A stretch of DNA of 64,000 nucleotides from Aegilops tauschii subsp. strangulata (GCF_002575655.3 NC_053039.3:378735633-378799632); one strand, 5' to 3'; positions 9,770-22,957 are shown, counted from the first letter of the stretch. Numbers and translations are program-made. Notes: a model not told the origin generated them from the letters alone.

Positions 9770-12700
9770 TGTAGCGACCCGACCTCAGACGGTCAAGTCT
9801 CTGTGCTTAAGTGTCATCCCTGGATCGGTATGCTGACACACACAGTTCTCGAGGATTTATAACAGAGGTAAATCACATGTGTAAAGTAACGTAAATACTA
9901 TTACCTCAATCCAAATAGCAGAAGTAACAACAAGGTTGTGGATTCCCATCAACACCAACGGCAAAGTTGAGTGTAGAAATCGTAACCCTAACGTATCACT
10001 TACTCGTCGTAAGAATCCAGCAACATGAGACGTTGCAGCCACAAAGGGTCAGTACATTGAATGTACTGGCAAATTCACACCATAGGATAATGATGAATAA
10101 TAACTATCACTACATGCATAAATGGCTGGTGGAGGCTCTGGGTTTAGTTTTTGCATAAAGCTAATTTTTCCCTACAACAAAGGAATAAAATTTATTTAAC
10201 TACCAAGTTTATTGAAAACATTGAGATGGTTCCTCCAACTCAATCCCAAATTAATAATCATCAACCCAACCAATTTATTTAAGTAAAGTGTTGAGATCAA
10301 CATGATGATTCAAGAACCAGATACTCAAGATGTCCATAACCGGGGACACGGCTAATCATGATTAGTTTGTACACTCTGCAGAGGTTTGCGCACTTTTCCT
10401 CACAAGACTCGATCTCCTCCGTTGGATTTCTCGCACTACAAGGTGTTTGAGAAACGGATGACCGAGACACAGTCTTTCAGAAGCACTAACTCTTTACTCT
10501 CGGTGGACAGTTACACCTACTTTCCCCTACATCTGCTAGCCCACCACTGAAAGAGGTCATGCAACATACTCAACTATGCTAGAGCCCATAATAGCTTGTG
10601 GCTGCACACGGAAGTTTCTAGCATGAATAATCTTATGATCCCTTTGAGCATGGGTGGCATTCCATAGGGTGATCACACGGGTCCTCCGGGATCCCCTTGG
10701 GCAAGCACTGGGTTCTCCAGGTGCCCGGGCAGACCACTGGGTGCTCCAGGGTGCCCCTAGCATTCCACCCAAATGTGTATTAAAGTAGCCACCTTAAGTT
10801 AACCATTTAAATAATAACTCTCACATCTGTCATGAATCACTCAACCAATCCACGTCTACGAGCTTAGCAGAGCAGTATGAGCATAACGTAGAAGTAACTC
10901 CCAAGTTTTGAATGCAGGACAATAGGTTCCTACCTCATCAACTACTTCCCAATACCCACATGTTATCAAGTCCTAACCATGCAGTGTTCGAGGGTTGAAA
11001 CTAATGCATAAAAACTGGGTAATAAAGGGGGTATGATCAAAGTGTGAACTTGCCTCGTACTATTGATGAAGATGATTCACACTCATAACTCCTGATAGTT
11101 CTACTCGTCACACTCCAGTCAATCTATCTTAAGCAAGCAATAGTAACCAGACATAAGCAATCACTCAAAAGATCGGAAAGAACGAAGAAAACAATTCGGA
11201 AATTTCAAAACCAAGCAAATAACTCTTGCAGCAGAAAACAATTTCTAACAGTACAAAAATTAAGTGAATTTGGCCTTATCAGAAAGTTTAGGTCAAGAGC
11301 TTTAATTTGCAAAAAGAATCAACTAAATCGGAGTTAGAGAACTCAAGTTATGAACAAAAGAAGTTTGAATTCAAATCTATTTGAAATCAAACTTTAAACT
11401 TTCAAAAATATGTTTAAGTTGTTTTACTGGATAGAGGGGATCATAACGAAGAAGTGAGCGTTGGTTTCGTTGGATTTGGACAAGCGAGCAAAAAGTTGTG
11501 ATCGTTTGAAGATCAGGGGCTAATCTATAAATAAAATATTCACGGATAGGTCCCTGGCCGAAATTAAAAAGAAAAAGAAAAATTCTATCGAACAAACGTT
11601 CGCTAAACAAATCTACCGAACGAAAACGTTCACTAAAACTGAGTAAACAAAAAACGTTCGTTACCTAACTGAACTAAATAAAAAAACCAAGGTTTTTAAA
11701 CAAAACCGAACCTTTAAAAGAAAACCGGTTCGGACCGGGGCGGTTTTACCGGACTGGAAGAAAACCGGCGGTTGGATCGGGATCGAACGTCGGCGGGTCG
11801 GCGAGTCCGGGCGGCGGCGGCGGGCTTGGCGACGGCGGCGTGCGGCAACGGTGTGAAGTGGCAGTGGCGGAGTGCGGCGGAGCAGCGGCTTCGGGCGGCG
11901 GAGCTCGTCGGCGGCGGGTGAGATGCGAGGCGGCGGCGGCTTCGGGCGAGGAGGGGAGAGAGGCGAGGGGACCGGGGCTGCGGCCTTTATAAAGGCGGAG
12001 GGGAGGTCGAGGTGTGGATGAGGGGGCAAGGCAAGGCGGCGCGGGAGGCGGAGTCCGGGAAGGACACGACGGCGGCGGCGGCGTCGTGCGGACGCTGGAG
12101 TCCGACGGGAGGTCGGGGGTGACACTGTGCTGGGCTGGGCCGCGGCCTGGCTGGCTAGCTGGGCCGGCCTAGTCGGCAAGAAAAGTTTTTTTTAAACACA
12201 AACAGATAAAGAAATAAAACAAAAGAGATAAAATCAAAATATAATATAGGCATATTATATATCAAAATTCTCACATAAGGATTTTCTACAAGATGAACAT
12301 TTTTCTAGCGTCAAATAAAATACACAAAAATTCAAATAAAGCAAACAGTGCTACTGCTCTAATAAAATCCAATAAAATCATTTTAAAAATACTAAAATGA
12401 TTTCAAATTGATTTCTCTCCAATTTTCTAATGTAGGGAATCATTTTACCCTAATTTCCATATATTTTATTTTTGGAGAAAAATAATTTGAATAGAACTCA
12501 AATAACTCCAAATTGAAAAATAATTTCCAAAAGGACTTTAAATTTGATCCTTTTAAACTTCCAACTCATATTTCATATGTTTTGAAGAAGTCATTTTATC
12601 TTCTCTCATGAAAATCATTGAGTTGCTTGAAGTTTATGAATTGGAAATATTTCCGAATGAGATTCAAATCTTTTCAAAACCCTTTTTCATTTAATTAAAA

Positions 12701-12927
12701 TGGAAGAAATCATGTTATCTTCTCTCCAGGGTTTTGTGATGAAAAGAATTTGAATTCATGGAGATCATAAATGCAAAAATGAAAGTTTGGGAAAGTCCTT
12801 TTATTCCCCCTCCTTTAACTTTCAAAACTTCAAATTCACTCAGTTTCAGTCAATCAATCACACAACAATCAAACAAAACTATCTATTTAATATAACATTC
12901 CAAAATTTAGAATTTTGGGATGTTACA
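9770..12927 (-). repeat. 3' LTR of element A
   Basis: 3158 bp with a GC-rich stretch at about 11740-12170 and a palindromic GCCTTTATAAAGGC at 11991-11996 region, the likely promoter position read on the minus strand. A 172-codon frame in the GC-rich part is composition-driven. Confidence 0.9.
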
Positions 12928-12941
12928 AACCTACCACCCTT
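12928..12941 (-). promoter_or_regulatory. Polypurine tract of element A
   Basis: Read on the minus strand AAGGGTGGTAGGTT directly precedes the 3' LTR, the position of the second-strand primer. Confidence 0.75.
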
Positions 12942-14373
12942 AAAATGAATCTCGTCCTCGAGATTCGGAGAGGCTAGAAAGAAATAGGTTAGGTTTGGGG
13001 GTCTTCAAAATCCATCGATCATCTCCGGGGGTCTCGGGTGCTACCACCCTTAGAAACATTGTTACGGTTCCATCAAAACTCAATTACTTCATCCTTATTG
13101 TCGACAGTATCGGTCTTCTCAGATACTCGGGAAAATTCCTTCTCTGGGCTCTTCCGGTAGTGGCATAACCTTTACCTCAATTCTTGTGTCCTTTTATCTT
13201 GGTAAGGTCCTTCTGAGACTGGGTCTTCTGAGCTGACGGGTCTGGCGCCAAAACTAAACAACTATCGATATCTCATGGTGGTCCTCCAACATTTTTGACT
13301 GGGTACCTGTAGGAAACGGATCTTGGTTGAACCTCACCGTATGACATACGATTGGCAACAACTGCCTTGTACGAGGGGGAAAAATTGTCATACCATTCTA
13401 AGGTTTAAACAAGGTTTTGATCGTCGTCTCTCTACTATAGGTAAGTCACTCAGATTTACCATCCCGTATAGCAAGGCGAATAATAAGAGTAAGTCGGTAT
13501 GGTGATCAATCCATCCCGCACCCAAATCATTACCTTGTATATGGTTTAGCGATTCTCGCGTTCTAACACTCGGTCATCCTCACACGCATTGCCAAATTTC
13601 TCTTGTTGATGAACCAAGTTTGGATAAATCCATGGATTCTGCAAGCCAAACAAACATCTATCGTTTCTTCAAAACTCTCAGGTTTTGCGTTACTCCTATA
13701 AAATCGTCTGTTGTTAAAGTTGTATCTTCTTCCAGGGTTTTTCCTTCAGCAAGAATGTGCTTGCTTCTTGGCAGGTCCTAGGGCCTGTGGGTTATGGCCC
13801 ATCTCATCACTTGAAATCCTTGAACTCATCATCGGGGCAACTGGTCATTGTTCCAACATCAAGCTTCCTAGCATTCTTAAATCCATACAATTGTACTGTC
13901 TCCCTTCCTTCTATTGGCACCAACTAAGACGTGATTACTCAGACTCATCATGGAGTTACAATTGCTCCATATTACCAATAGCATACCTCCTTTATACTCC
14001 AATAGTACTTCATCTCTTCATATTCTTGGGATACCCCACATATCGAGACAAAACTTGTGCTTATTTTATCCGTGGTCCACTCCGTGGAGTATCATTATCC
14101 TTGCCAGGGGTCAAATCTCCTCACAGGGTACTACCACCCTTGAAATGCACAAATTCATCCATAGACCATATTTCTCATATCCTTGAAATTGGTCAAAATC
14201 TTCCTTCATAGAGTCACTGCTCATAAAATCCAAATCCTTACCAACGATTCTTACTTTATTGATTCTCCAATTACTACAATCTCCTGCATTTCCATTACAG
14301 GCCTCAACTCAACACCTCAATATAAAAGAAATGTTCCCACTACTACTACTATATTTCTCACAGACTCAACTAT
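12942..14373 (-). pseudogene. Degenerate interior of element A, 3' of gag
   Basis: No long frame survives. The stretch aligns by eye with the equivalent 3' interior of element B (41000-42720), which keeps an integrase C-terminal remnant, so it is best read as decayed pol. Confidence 0.5.
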
Positions 14374-15697
14374 TTATCCCAAGTCTCCTTCTCCTTGGGG
14401 CATTCTCTGGCAAAGTGCCCTGCTCCATAACAACAAAAACATATTACTTCCAACAAGTCTCGTGGTTTCCCTTATGACTGCATAGCCTCCTTGGGTCCTG
14501 AGCTTCCTGTTTGGGCAACTGCTGAAATAGTGCCCTGACTCCTTGCACTTGAAACAGGTGATATGACTCAGGTCCTTCCTGGATTCCAACTTACTTCTCT
14601 TCCTGGACTTTTCTGTTCCAATCACGGCTTCTATTTCCTGTGGGTCATACTCTACTTCCTTTGTCGGGAATTCTACTAGATCCCCATTCAGACAATTTTG
14701 GAAGATGTGCTCTTCTTCTCCACATGAATAGCATGACTTGGTGCAGGGTTTGATTGGGTCTTCTTCAGGTGTGTCCTCCACCTTTTCCTTCATCACCGGT
14801 TCTTCTAAAATTTCCATGAGGGCTCCTTTCATTACTTCTTTCTTCTGCTGGATGTTTCTTCGAACCACGGGGTAAATGTGACACTGAGCAGGGTAGTGGG
14901 TAGTCCCTTCACATAAGAAACAAGTAATCTGCCTAGTTGGGCATTCTTCAGCTGGGTGACTTTCTTCATAATGCGGGCATTCACTCTTGTGTTCTTTATG
15001 GGTGTGTCCTATTTCTCCACAGAGCTTGCAGACACAAGGTTTCTTCATATCCCTTCCATAAGGCTTCAATTTCTAGGACACAAACCGAGACTTTGGCAAA
15101 GTCAACTTAAATTCTTTCCAAGTGGTTACTCCTTTCTATCCATTGATGGTTTGGTACATCCTCCAGCAAGTAGCAGCACCTCTTTTAAAGCACTGAAGAG
15201 CATCCTGGGTTATATCCTTTCCGACTATAGGGTTATTCTTCATGTGATCCTCCATGTTCTGAATCCATTGGTCCGTCTCCAATTGACTCGTCGGGTCCAG
15301 GAAACATGAGTTCATCTCCATTCATCCTCTATTGGGTCCATGGGTTTGGGGTGAGATAAGAGAGAGAGAGAGAGGGATACACAGAATACAAACAATAGTT
15401 TTGAAAAGACATATTTTATTTGTGGCTGTCAGAAAAACATCAAACAAATGACAGCTCACAAATGCCGCATCAAACGTAGGTATATAACAGGGGTTTGGTC
15501 TTCTAAAGGTCAATAAATCTTCAACTTCGCCAAACTCTTCAAGTCTTGTCCATTGTCTCCAATGGCTTCTTCCGATCATGCTTGTTCTTCTCAAGTTCTT
15601 TTGCCAGCTCATCTCTGTTGTCACGAAGTCTCTCGTGGCGTCCTTTAATGTTTTGGAGTTGCGTTCCAAATTTCTGGGTTTCAACATCCTTGGCATG
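14374..15697 (-). pseudogene. gag-like zinc-knuckle region of element A
   Basis: Minus-strand blocks 15696-15322, 15321-15136 and 15069-14374 match element B's gag in order. The middle block contains SQLETDQWIQNMEDHMKN, a gag helical motif. The last block has CCHC knuckles CFLCEGTTHYPAQC, CYSCGEEEHIFQNC and CFKCKESGHYFSSC, with weaker ones before and after. In-frame stops occur at 15136-15138 and just upstream of 15069, so this copy cannot make a full protein. Gag would package element RNA into particles in the cytoplasm; here that is inferred from the family. Confidence 0.75.
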
Positions 15698-15928
15698 AGC
15701 CGTGGTACTACTGTCCTTCAGTTCCTGACGAATCTTCGGTATTCTCGAGGTTTTGCTCCTCCAGCTTGCCTACTTTCAGCTTCTGGATCCTAAGTTCTTC
15801 ACGAAATGCTTCCTTGTCAAATACGGCTTCCTGAAGGTCCATCTAAAACTCTACTCCAGATCCCGGTGATACACCAGCTAAGGTTAAAACTGTATCCTTT
15901 GCTGATAGATGCTCCATCAGCCTTCTTG

Positions 15929-16177
15929 TCAGCCAATCCTTCCAAAGAAATGCATTCTTAACTCAGCACGGTGACAATAGCATAAGAGGGCGATAACATC
16001 ATGGATAGCCGTGCTTCCGCTCTTGTCATTTCCATGAGCTTTCAATCCATAGTTGCTATCTCCTGCCTTGGGGTTTTCTAGATAAAAACCTTGAGTTCTA
16101 ATGCTCCATGTTCCGGTCTTTCTTCGATATACCTTGTTCTCGGGTATTGACAACTTCAGTAGTCTGACTAGTTCCAT
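15929..16177 (-). pseudogene. Element A gag leader segment, fragmentary
   Basis: An 82-codon frame near the primer-binding site whose text (KVYRRKTGTWSIRTQGFYLE) has a degraded counterpart in element B near 44500. It may be a remnant of the gag N terminus or of a small leader ORF. No domain is recognised. Confidence 0.4.
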
Positions 16178-16531
16178 AAGGGTAGCCTTCCTAGGTCATA
16201 CCAATCCGGAAATTCTTCAGAGCCTTCAAATTCTCCTAGTCTCCGGAGTCTTCAACCGTTGTAGTTTCAATTACTCTAATGCACGGAAAAATCCTCTTCA
16301 TTCTGAAGTGGTCTAGTTGTCTGATATCTTGTACTTCTTGGAGTGGTCGCATCGGCCGAATCTTCGTGTGGTCAAAAGGGGAAAGGGGTATGGTCTAACT
16401 AAAAGGGGATATTTGAATAAGCTCAGAAGAGAGGAGAGGTAAAATATCTTTTTTGAAAAAAGAAGTTGTAGAGAAAAATCTTTCCTATGGGCTTGCTAGT
16501 TTCTAGGGGTCACGTCCTACAGTCAACATGT

Positions 16532-16543
16532 GCTCTGATACCA
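16532..16543 (-). promoter_or_regulatory. Primer-binding site of element A (initiator Met tRNA)
   Basis: Minus-strand TGGTATCAGAGC, three bases inside the 5' LTR, the standard plant Met-tRNA primer site. Confidence 0.9.
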
Positions 16544-16546
16544 TCT

Positions 16547-19500
16547 TGTAGCGACCCGACCTCAGACGGTCAAGTCTCTGTGCTTAAGTGTCATCCCTGG
16601 ATCGGTATGCTGACACACACAATACTCGAGGATTTATAACAGAGGTAAATCACATGTATGAATAACGTAAATACTGTTACCTCAATCCATATAGCGGAAG
16701 TAACAACAAGGTTGGGGATTCCCATCAACACCAACGGCAAAGTTGAGTGTAGAAATCATAACCCTAACGTATCACTTACTCGTCGTAAGAATGCAACTTG
16801 AGACATTGCAGCCACAAAGGGTCAGTACATTGAATGTACTGGCAAATTCACACCATAGGATAATGATGAATAATAACTATCACTACATGCATAAATGGCT
16901 GGTGGAGGCTCTGGGTTTAGTTTTTGCATAAAGCTAATTTTTCCCTACAACAAAGGAATAAATTTTATTTAACTACCAAGTTTGTTGAAAACATTGAGAT
17001 GGTTCCTCCAACTCAATCCCAAATTAATAATCATCAACCCAACCAATTTATTTAAGTAAAGTGTTGAGATCAACATGATGATTCAGGAACCAGATACTCA
17101 AGATGTCCATAACCGGGGACACGGCTAATCATGATTAGTTTGTACACTCTGCAGAGGTTTGCGCACTTTTCCCCACAAGACTCGATCTCCTCCGTTGGAT
17201 TTCTCGCACTACAAGGTGTTTGAGAAACGGATGACCGAGACACAGTCTTTCAGAAGCACTAACTCTTTACTCTGGATGGACAGTTACACCTACTTTCCCC
17301 TACATCTGCTAGCCCACCACTCAAAGAGGTCATGCAACATACTCAACTATGCTAGAGCCCATAATAGCTTGTGGCCGCACACAGAAGTTTCTAGCATGAA
17401 TAATCTTATGATCCCTTTGAGACTGGGTGGCATTCCATAGGGTGATCACACGGGTCCTCCGGGATCCCCTTGGGCAAGCACTGGGTTCTCCAGGTGCCCG
17501 GGCAGACGACTGGGTGCTCCAGGGTGCCCCTACCATTCCACCCAGATGTGTATTAAAGTAGCCACCTTAGGTTAACCATTTAAATAATAACTCTCACATC
17601 TGTCATGAATCACTCAACCAATCCACGTCTACGAGCTTAGCAGAGCAGTATGAGCATAACGTAGAAGTAACTCCCAAGGTTTGAATGCAGGATAATAGGT
17701 TCCTACCTCATCAATTACTTCCCAATACCCACATGTTATCAAGTCCTAACCATGCAGTGTTCAAGGGTTGAAACTAATGCATAAAAACTGGGTAATAAAG
17801 GGGGTATGATCAAAGTGTGAACTTGCCTCGTACTGTTGATGAAGATGATTCGCTATCATAACTCCTGATAGTTCTACTCATCACACTCTGGTCAATCTAT
17901 CGTAAGCAAGCAATAGTAACCACACATAAGCAATCACTCAAAAGATCGGAAAGAACGAAGAAAACAATTCAGAAAACTTCAAAACCAAGCAAATAACTCT
18001 TGCAGCAGAAAACAATTTCTAACAGTACCAAAATTAAGTGAATTTGGACTTATTAGAAAGTTTAGGTCAAGAGCTTTAATCTGAAAAAAGAATCAACTTA
18101 ATTGGAGTTATAAAACTCAAGTTATGAAGAAAAGAAGTTTGAATTCAAATCTGTTTGAAATCAAATTTTAAACTTTCAAAAACATGTTTAAGTTGTTTTA
18201 CTGGATAGAGGGGATCATAACGAAGAAGTGTGCGTTGGTTTCGTTGGATTTGGACAAGCGAGCAAATTGTGATCGTATGAAGATCAGGGGCTAATCTGTA
18301 AATAAAATATTCACGGATAGGTGCCTGGCCGAAATTAGAAAGAAAAAGAAAAATTCTAACGGATGAACGTTCGCTAAACAAATCTACCGAACGAAAACGT
18401 TCACAAAAACTGAGTAAACAAAAACCTTCGTTACCTAACTGAACTAAATAAAAAAAACCAAGGTTTTTAAACAAAACCGAACCTTTAAAAGAAAACCGGT
18501 TCGGACCGGGGCCGTTTTACCTGACCGGAAGAAAACCGGCGGTTGGATCGGGATCGGACGTCGGCGGGTCGGCGAGTCCGGGCGGCGACCGCGGACTCCG
18601 GTGCGGCGACCGCGGACTCCGGTGCGGCGACGGGCTTGGCGACGGCGGCGTGCGGCAGCGCCGGCGCGGTGGCGGTGGCGGAGTGCGGCGGAGCAGCGGC
18701 TTCGGGCGGTGGAGCTCGTCGGCGACGGCGAGATGCGAGGCGGCGGCGGCTTCGGGCGAGGAGGGGAGAGAGGCGAGGGGACCGGGGCTGCGACCTTTAT
18801 AAAGGCGGAGGGGAGGTCGAGGCATGGATGAGGGGGCAAGGCAAGGGGACGCGGGAGGCGGAGTCCGGGAAGGACACGACGGCGGCGGCGGCGTCGTGCG
18901 GACGCTGGAGTCCGACGGGAGGTCGGGGGTGACGCTGCGCTGGGCTGGGCCGCGGCCTGGCTGGCTAGCTGGGCCGGCCCAGTCGGCAAGAAAAGTTTTT
19001 TTAAACGCAGACAGATAAAGAAATAAAACAAAAGAGATAAAATCAAAATATAATATAGGCATATTATATATCAAAATTTTCAGAAAAAGATTTTCTACAA
19101 GATTAACATTTTTGTAGCGTCAAATAAAAACCACAAAAATTCAAATAAAGCAAACAGTGCTACTGCTCTAATAAAATCCAATAAAAATCATTTTAAAAAT
19201 ACCAAAATGATTTCAAATTGATTTCTCTCCAATTTTCTAATGTAGGGAATCATTTTACCCTAATTTCCATATATTTTATTTTTGGAGAAAAATAATTTGA
19301 ATAGAACTCAAATAACTCCAAATTGAAAAATAATTTCCAAAAGGACTTATATTCGATCCTTTTAAACTTCCAACTCATATTTCATATGTTTTGAAGAAGT
19401 CAATTTATCTTCTCTCATGTAAATCATTGAGTTGCTTGATGTTTATGAATTGGAAATATTTCCGAATGAGATTCAAATCTTTTCAAAACCCTTTTTCATT

Positions 19501-19737
19501 TAATTAAAATGGAAGAAATCATGTTATCTTCTCTCTAGGGTTTTGTGATGAAAAGAATTTGAATTCATGGAGATCATAAATGCAAAAATGAAAGTTTGGG
19601 AAAGTCCTTTTATTCCCTCTCATTTAACTTTGAAAAGTTTTAAATTCACTCACTTTCAGTCAATCAATCACACAACAATCAAACAAAACTATCTATTTAA
19701 TATAACATTCCAAAATTTAGAATTTTGGGAGGTTACA
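16547..19737 (-). repeat. 5' LTR of element A
   Basis: 3191 bp. It differs from the other LTR by scattered substitutions and small indels, including an extra GGCGACCGCGGACTCC-type repeat near 18583-18630. GC-rich frames at 18444-19074 are not genes. Confidence 0.9.
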
Positions 19738-19742
19738 GTGCG

Positions 19743-20519
19743 CTAGATTATCTTTATGAAGTTATGCTTGAGATTCATGAATCTGAAAATTGTGATGAAG
19801 TGTTAAAAGAAGGTATTTATAATGTGATTCATGATAGCTCCTTGGATGAAAAGCATGATTGCAATGATGTTATTATAAATTCTATTAATATCAATTGTGC
19901 TAATAATATGCAAAACCCAAATCTTGGGGATGCTAATATCGCTATGTCCACTACTTATTGCAATGATCATGATTGGGGTGATAATGATTCTTATGATCTT
20001 GATAGTTTATTTAAGCCTCATGATGAATATGTTTGCAATAATATTGAAAGTGGGTTCGGAAGAGTGTTAACTCTAGGTAAAAATAATCCCACATATTTGG
20101 AGAGTGTTCAATCTTGTGAATTTTTTGATAAAAGTGGGTTTGGAGATGTCATGACTTTAGTTGATGTTAATCCCACTATCTTGGAAGATTATAAAACTTC
20201 TATGCATGTGGATCATGAAGAGAAAATTTTATGTGATAGCTATATTGTTGAGTTTGAATATGATCCCACATGTATTTATTATGAGAGAGGAAAATATGGT
20301 TGTAGAAATTTTCATGTTAATAAAGTACCTCTCTTCATGTTGAGATTGCCATTGTTTCTTTCTCCGTCCTTGCATATGCTAGATATTTCTTGTCTTGATA
20401 GTTTGTTTGCTTATCAAATCCTATGCATAGGAAGTATGTTAGACTTAAGAGTGTTTGTCACTTGTTTTATGATGCTCTCTTTGTGCTTCAATTCTTATCT
20501 CTCATGTGAGCATCAATAA
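19743..20519 (+). CDS. Element C internal ORF, main part
   Basis: 258 codons plus TAA that continue the 25 codons at 9695-9769. The protein is Asp/Asn-rich and acidic for about 200 residues (for example YNVIHDSSLDEKHDCND), with a repeated SGFGRVLTLGKNNPT / SGFGDVMTLVDVNPT unit. The last 60 residues are hydrophobic and could form one or two membrane segments. I recognise no domain; it is not gag, protease or reverse transcriptase. It is a carried ORF in a non-autonomous Gypsy-type element, of unknown function. Confidence 0.65.
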   Translation, partial: LDYLYEVMLEIHESENCDEVLKEGIYNVIHDSSLDEKHDCNDVIINSININCANNMQNPNLGDANIAMSTTYCNDHDWGDNDSYDLDSLFKPHDEYVCNNIESGFGRVLTLGKNNPTYLESVQSCEFFDKSGFGDVMTLVDVNPTILEDYKTSMHVDHEEKILCDSYIVEFEYDPTCIYYERGKYGCRNFHVNKVPLFMLRLPLFLSPSLHMLDISCLDSLFAYQILCIGSMLDLRVFVTCFMMLSLCFNSYLSCEHQ

Positions 20520-21470
20520 AATCTTATGCCTAGCTAGGGGTGTAAAACTATAGCGCTTGTTGGGAGGCAACCCAATGAATAAAATTTATTTTTGTATTTT
20601 TCTTTCTGTTCTTGAGTGTTTGCACAATTATGCTACTGTTATGATTGTCTTTTTGCGTTTTAATTAGTGTTTGTACCAAGCAAAGCCTTTGGGATCATGT
20701 TGGATGATAGTTGATTTGATCTTGTTGAAAAATAGAAACTTTTGCGCACAGAAAAATAATTCTCATAAATCACAAAAACGTGCTTTTGCTATGAATTTTT
20801 TATACAAGATTGATATACAAATTGCCCACGTTTTCCTAATTTTTCAGAATTTTTGGAGTTACATAAGTATTCGAAGTTCCCTGATTGCTACAGACTGTTC
20901 TGTTTTTGACAGATTTTGTTTTCTTTGTGTTGTGTGCTTGTTTTGATGATTCTACGGTTTTCTTTGAAGAGTTTTTGCCATAGAAAAGTTGAATACAGTA
21001 GATATAATGCAAAAATAAAATATGAATGGGTTTGCAACAATACTTATAGTAGTGATTTACTTTCTTATACTAACGGATCTCACGAAGGTTTTGTTGAGTT
21101 TTGTGTGATTGAAGTTTTGAAGTTTTGGGTGATATTACGATGGATGAAGGAATAAGGAGTAAGAAGAGCCTAAGCTTGGGGATGCCCATGGCATCCCAAG
21201 CTATTATCCAAAGAGAATCAAGCAACTAAGCTTGGGGATGCCCGAGTGGCAACCCCTCTTTCTTCCAACGACCATCGGTATTTACTCGGAGCTATATTTT
21301 ATTCGTCACATATTATGAAATTTACTTGGAGCGTCTTGTATGATATGAGTCTTTGCTTTCTTTGCTTTTTATTTTAAGTCCTGAATCCTTGCTGGACACA
21401 CCTATTTGAGAGAGCCAAAATTATGCTATGACTTGTTAGAATTGCTCTCTATGCTTCACTTAAATCTTTA
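20520..21470 (+). other. Element C interior 3' of the ORF
   Basis: It contains CGCTTGTTGGGAGGCAACCC near 20557, a phrase I associate with Triticeae Gypsy interiors, then AT-rich text with short AAGCTTGGGGATGCCC repeats at 21172-21242. No gene is supported. Confidence 0.6.
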
Positions 21471-22090
21471 CACTAGTATAGCGAGGTCCTAAACAAATGG
21501 TTTTTAACCCCTTTCCGCGACGCCATTTGGAACCGTCGCCAAGTGAGTGTGGGCGATAGGGGGGGTCCTTCCCACACGACCCAAAAACCGTCGGGGATAT
21601 GACCTCCTGGCACACACGTTCGGCAAAATGAGGTCGTGTGCGACCGGCGAGCGCTCAAATACGGAAATACGTAAAGTAGAGCTAAAAAAACAATTATACG
21701 ATGAAATTGTTTCCGGTCGCAAGTACATCCCACACAGTCAGTCCCCGCTAAACGTTTCCGTTCGTATGTACATCCCACACAGTCGCTCCAAGGAAAACGT
21801 TTCCGTTCACAGGTACATCACACACAATTTTTCCCGTTCAATTGCTTGCGTTATTGAATATATCACACACGGTCCATGGAAGAAACTGTGTGGCAAAGGC
21901 TGTCCATCACACACCGTTTTCATGTGGTAAACGTTTGCGCAATATGGCCTAATGCAAACAGTTTTCAAGAGAAAGTCATGTGTGATTGTTCATTTATCCA
22001 ACACGGTTTATTCCTAGAAACTGTGTGCGTTGCCTGAGGTCATCGCCCACGGTATTTTTTCAACAACCGTTTGCAATAGAAAAACCCACT
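21471..22090. repeat. Left terminus and subterminal repeats of CACTA-L
   Basis: Repeated units of about 45-60 bp carry AACGTTTCCGTTC plus ACATCCCACACAGTC-like phrases. The array ends near 22080, where unique sequence begins. Confidence 0.75.
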
Positions 22091-22288
22091 TAGCAGGCTA
22101 ATTCGCCACTAGCTGGCTAATTATCCGTTTATTTATAATCCATTTATTAATCTAATTGACATTTCATATTAAGCACACAATATATTTCATTTTCATAATT
22201 GAAATACATTGAGTACAACATCATATAGCTTCAGTACCCAGCTACCCCATTACACAACTACACCAGGACCAAGTTTCACATGCAACAT

Positions 22289-22957
22289 CTATAACCTTTC
22301 GAAATTAGCACCATAGACGGTGCATAGACAGATGTATCTCATCTGGAAACTGCTGAAGCAGAAGGCGAATATTGAGCCTTCATTGATGTTGAAGGTCTTT
22401 GTAACTTTAGGCCAGTGCCTGTGGATGATTGACCGTCCATCCTTCGTCCTCTTCAGGAACACTTCAATATTGAACCGTGGTTGTTGTATGAATACCTTCC
22501 TCGCCTCCTGACCATACAGGTGGTTTGAGAGGTAATCATCAGTGAACTGCTTTGGAAAGGCCTGAAAACAAGGATGTGCATAAATATCTTCTCTATATTG
22601 GAAATGGGGCAAAGGAATAAAAAAGGCAAGGTATAATAGTTAGTACCATCTTGTAGTGAACTGATGTCTTCTTCATTGTGCAGACAAAGATCTTGTTGTT
22701 TTTTGTCGCTAATTTCTTTATCCTAACAATCTTTCTGAGTTTCTTGACTTGACTAATATTCATGGACAACTCATTTCCCCATATGCAAAAAGGGTCGAAC
22801 AGTGGGTCAAAACCTCTGACAGCAGGACCTACATGTGCAAGACCAAATTGTTAAAAACCTAAATATTAGAATGGTTCATGCAATTGCACAATAATGTGCT
22901 ATTAGACAACGGACCATGCACATGCTAACCTCGATTGTAAACCTCAGTGCTTCCCAT
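22289..22957 (-). CDS. B3-fold DNA-binding protein, three exons, CACTA-L cargo
   Basis: Predicted exons on the minus strand are 22957-22930, 22828-22647 and 22561-22289, giving 160 residues. Both introns have GT-AG ends and the frame is unbroken (28 + 182 + 273 nt). The ATG at 22957 opens MGSTEVYNRG. The C-terminal half looks like a B3 domain: FPKQFTDDYLSNHLYG, then RFNIEVFLKRTKDG, IIHRHWPKVTKTFNI, GSIFAFCFS. The basic stretch LRKIVRIKKLATKNNK (about residues 38-53) precedes it. B3 domains bind DNA in plant nuclei; binding by this protein is inferred. It sits next to the left subterminal array, and its fold recurs in CACTA-1. It is short for a B3 factor and lacks a second domain. Confidence 0.7.

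Larger units (their letters stand above)
9770..19737 (-). mobile_element. Element A: Gypsy-derived LTR retrotransposon, non-autonomous
   Basis: LTRs at 9770-12927 (3158 bp) and 16547-19737 (3191 bp) are flanked by GTGCG (9765-9769, 19738-19742). Read on the minus strand the LTR begins TGTAACMTCCCAAAATTC and ends GGGTCGCTACA. A primer-binding site for initiator Met tRNA (TGGTATCAGAGC) lies at 16543-16532, so the 5' LTR is the right-hand one. The 3.6-kb interior has a gag-like zinc-knuckle region but no intact polymerase, as in LARD-type elements. Confidence 0.93.

Noticed and set aside
11661..12179. 172-codon Pro/Arg-rich frame, minus strand
   Set aside because: Lies in the GC-rich part of element A's LTR; similar frames recur in each LTR (18444-19046, 39688-40071, 46605-47351) and have low-complexity composition.
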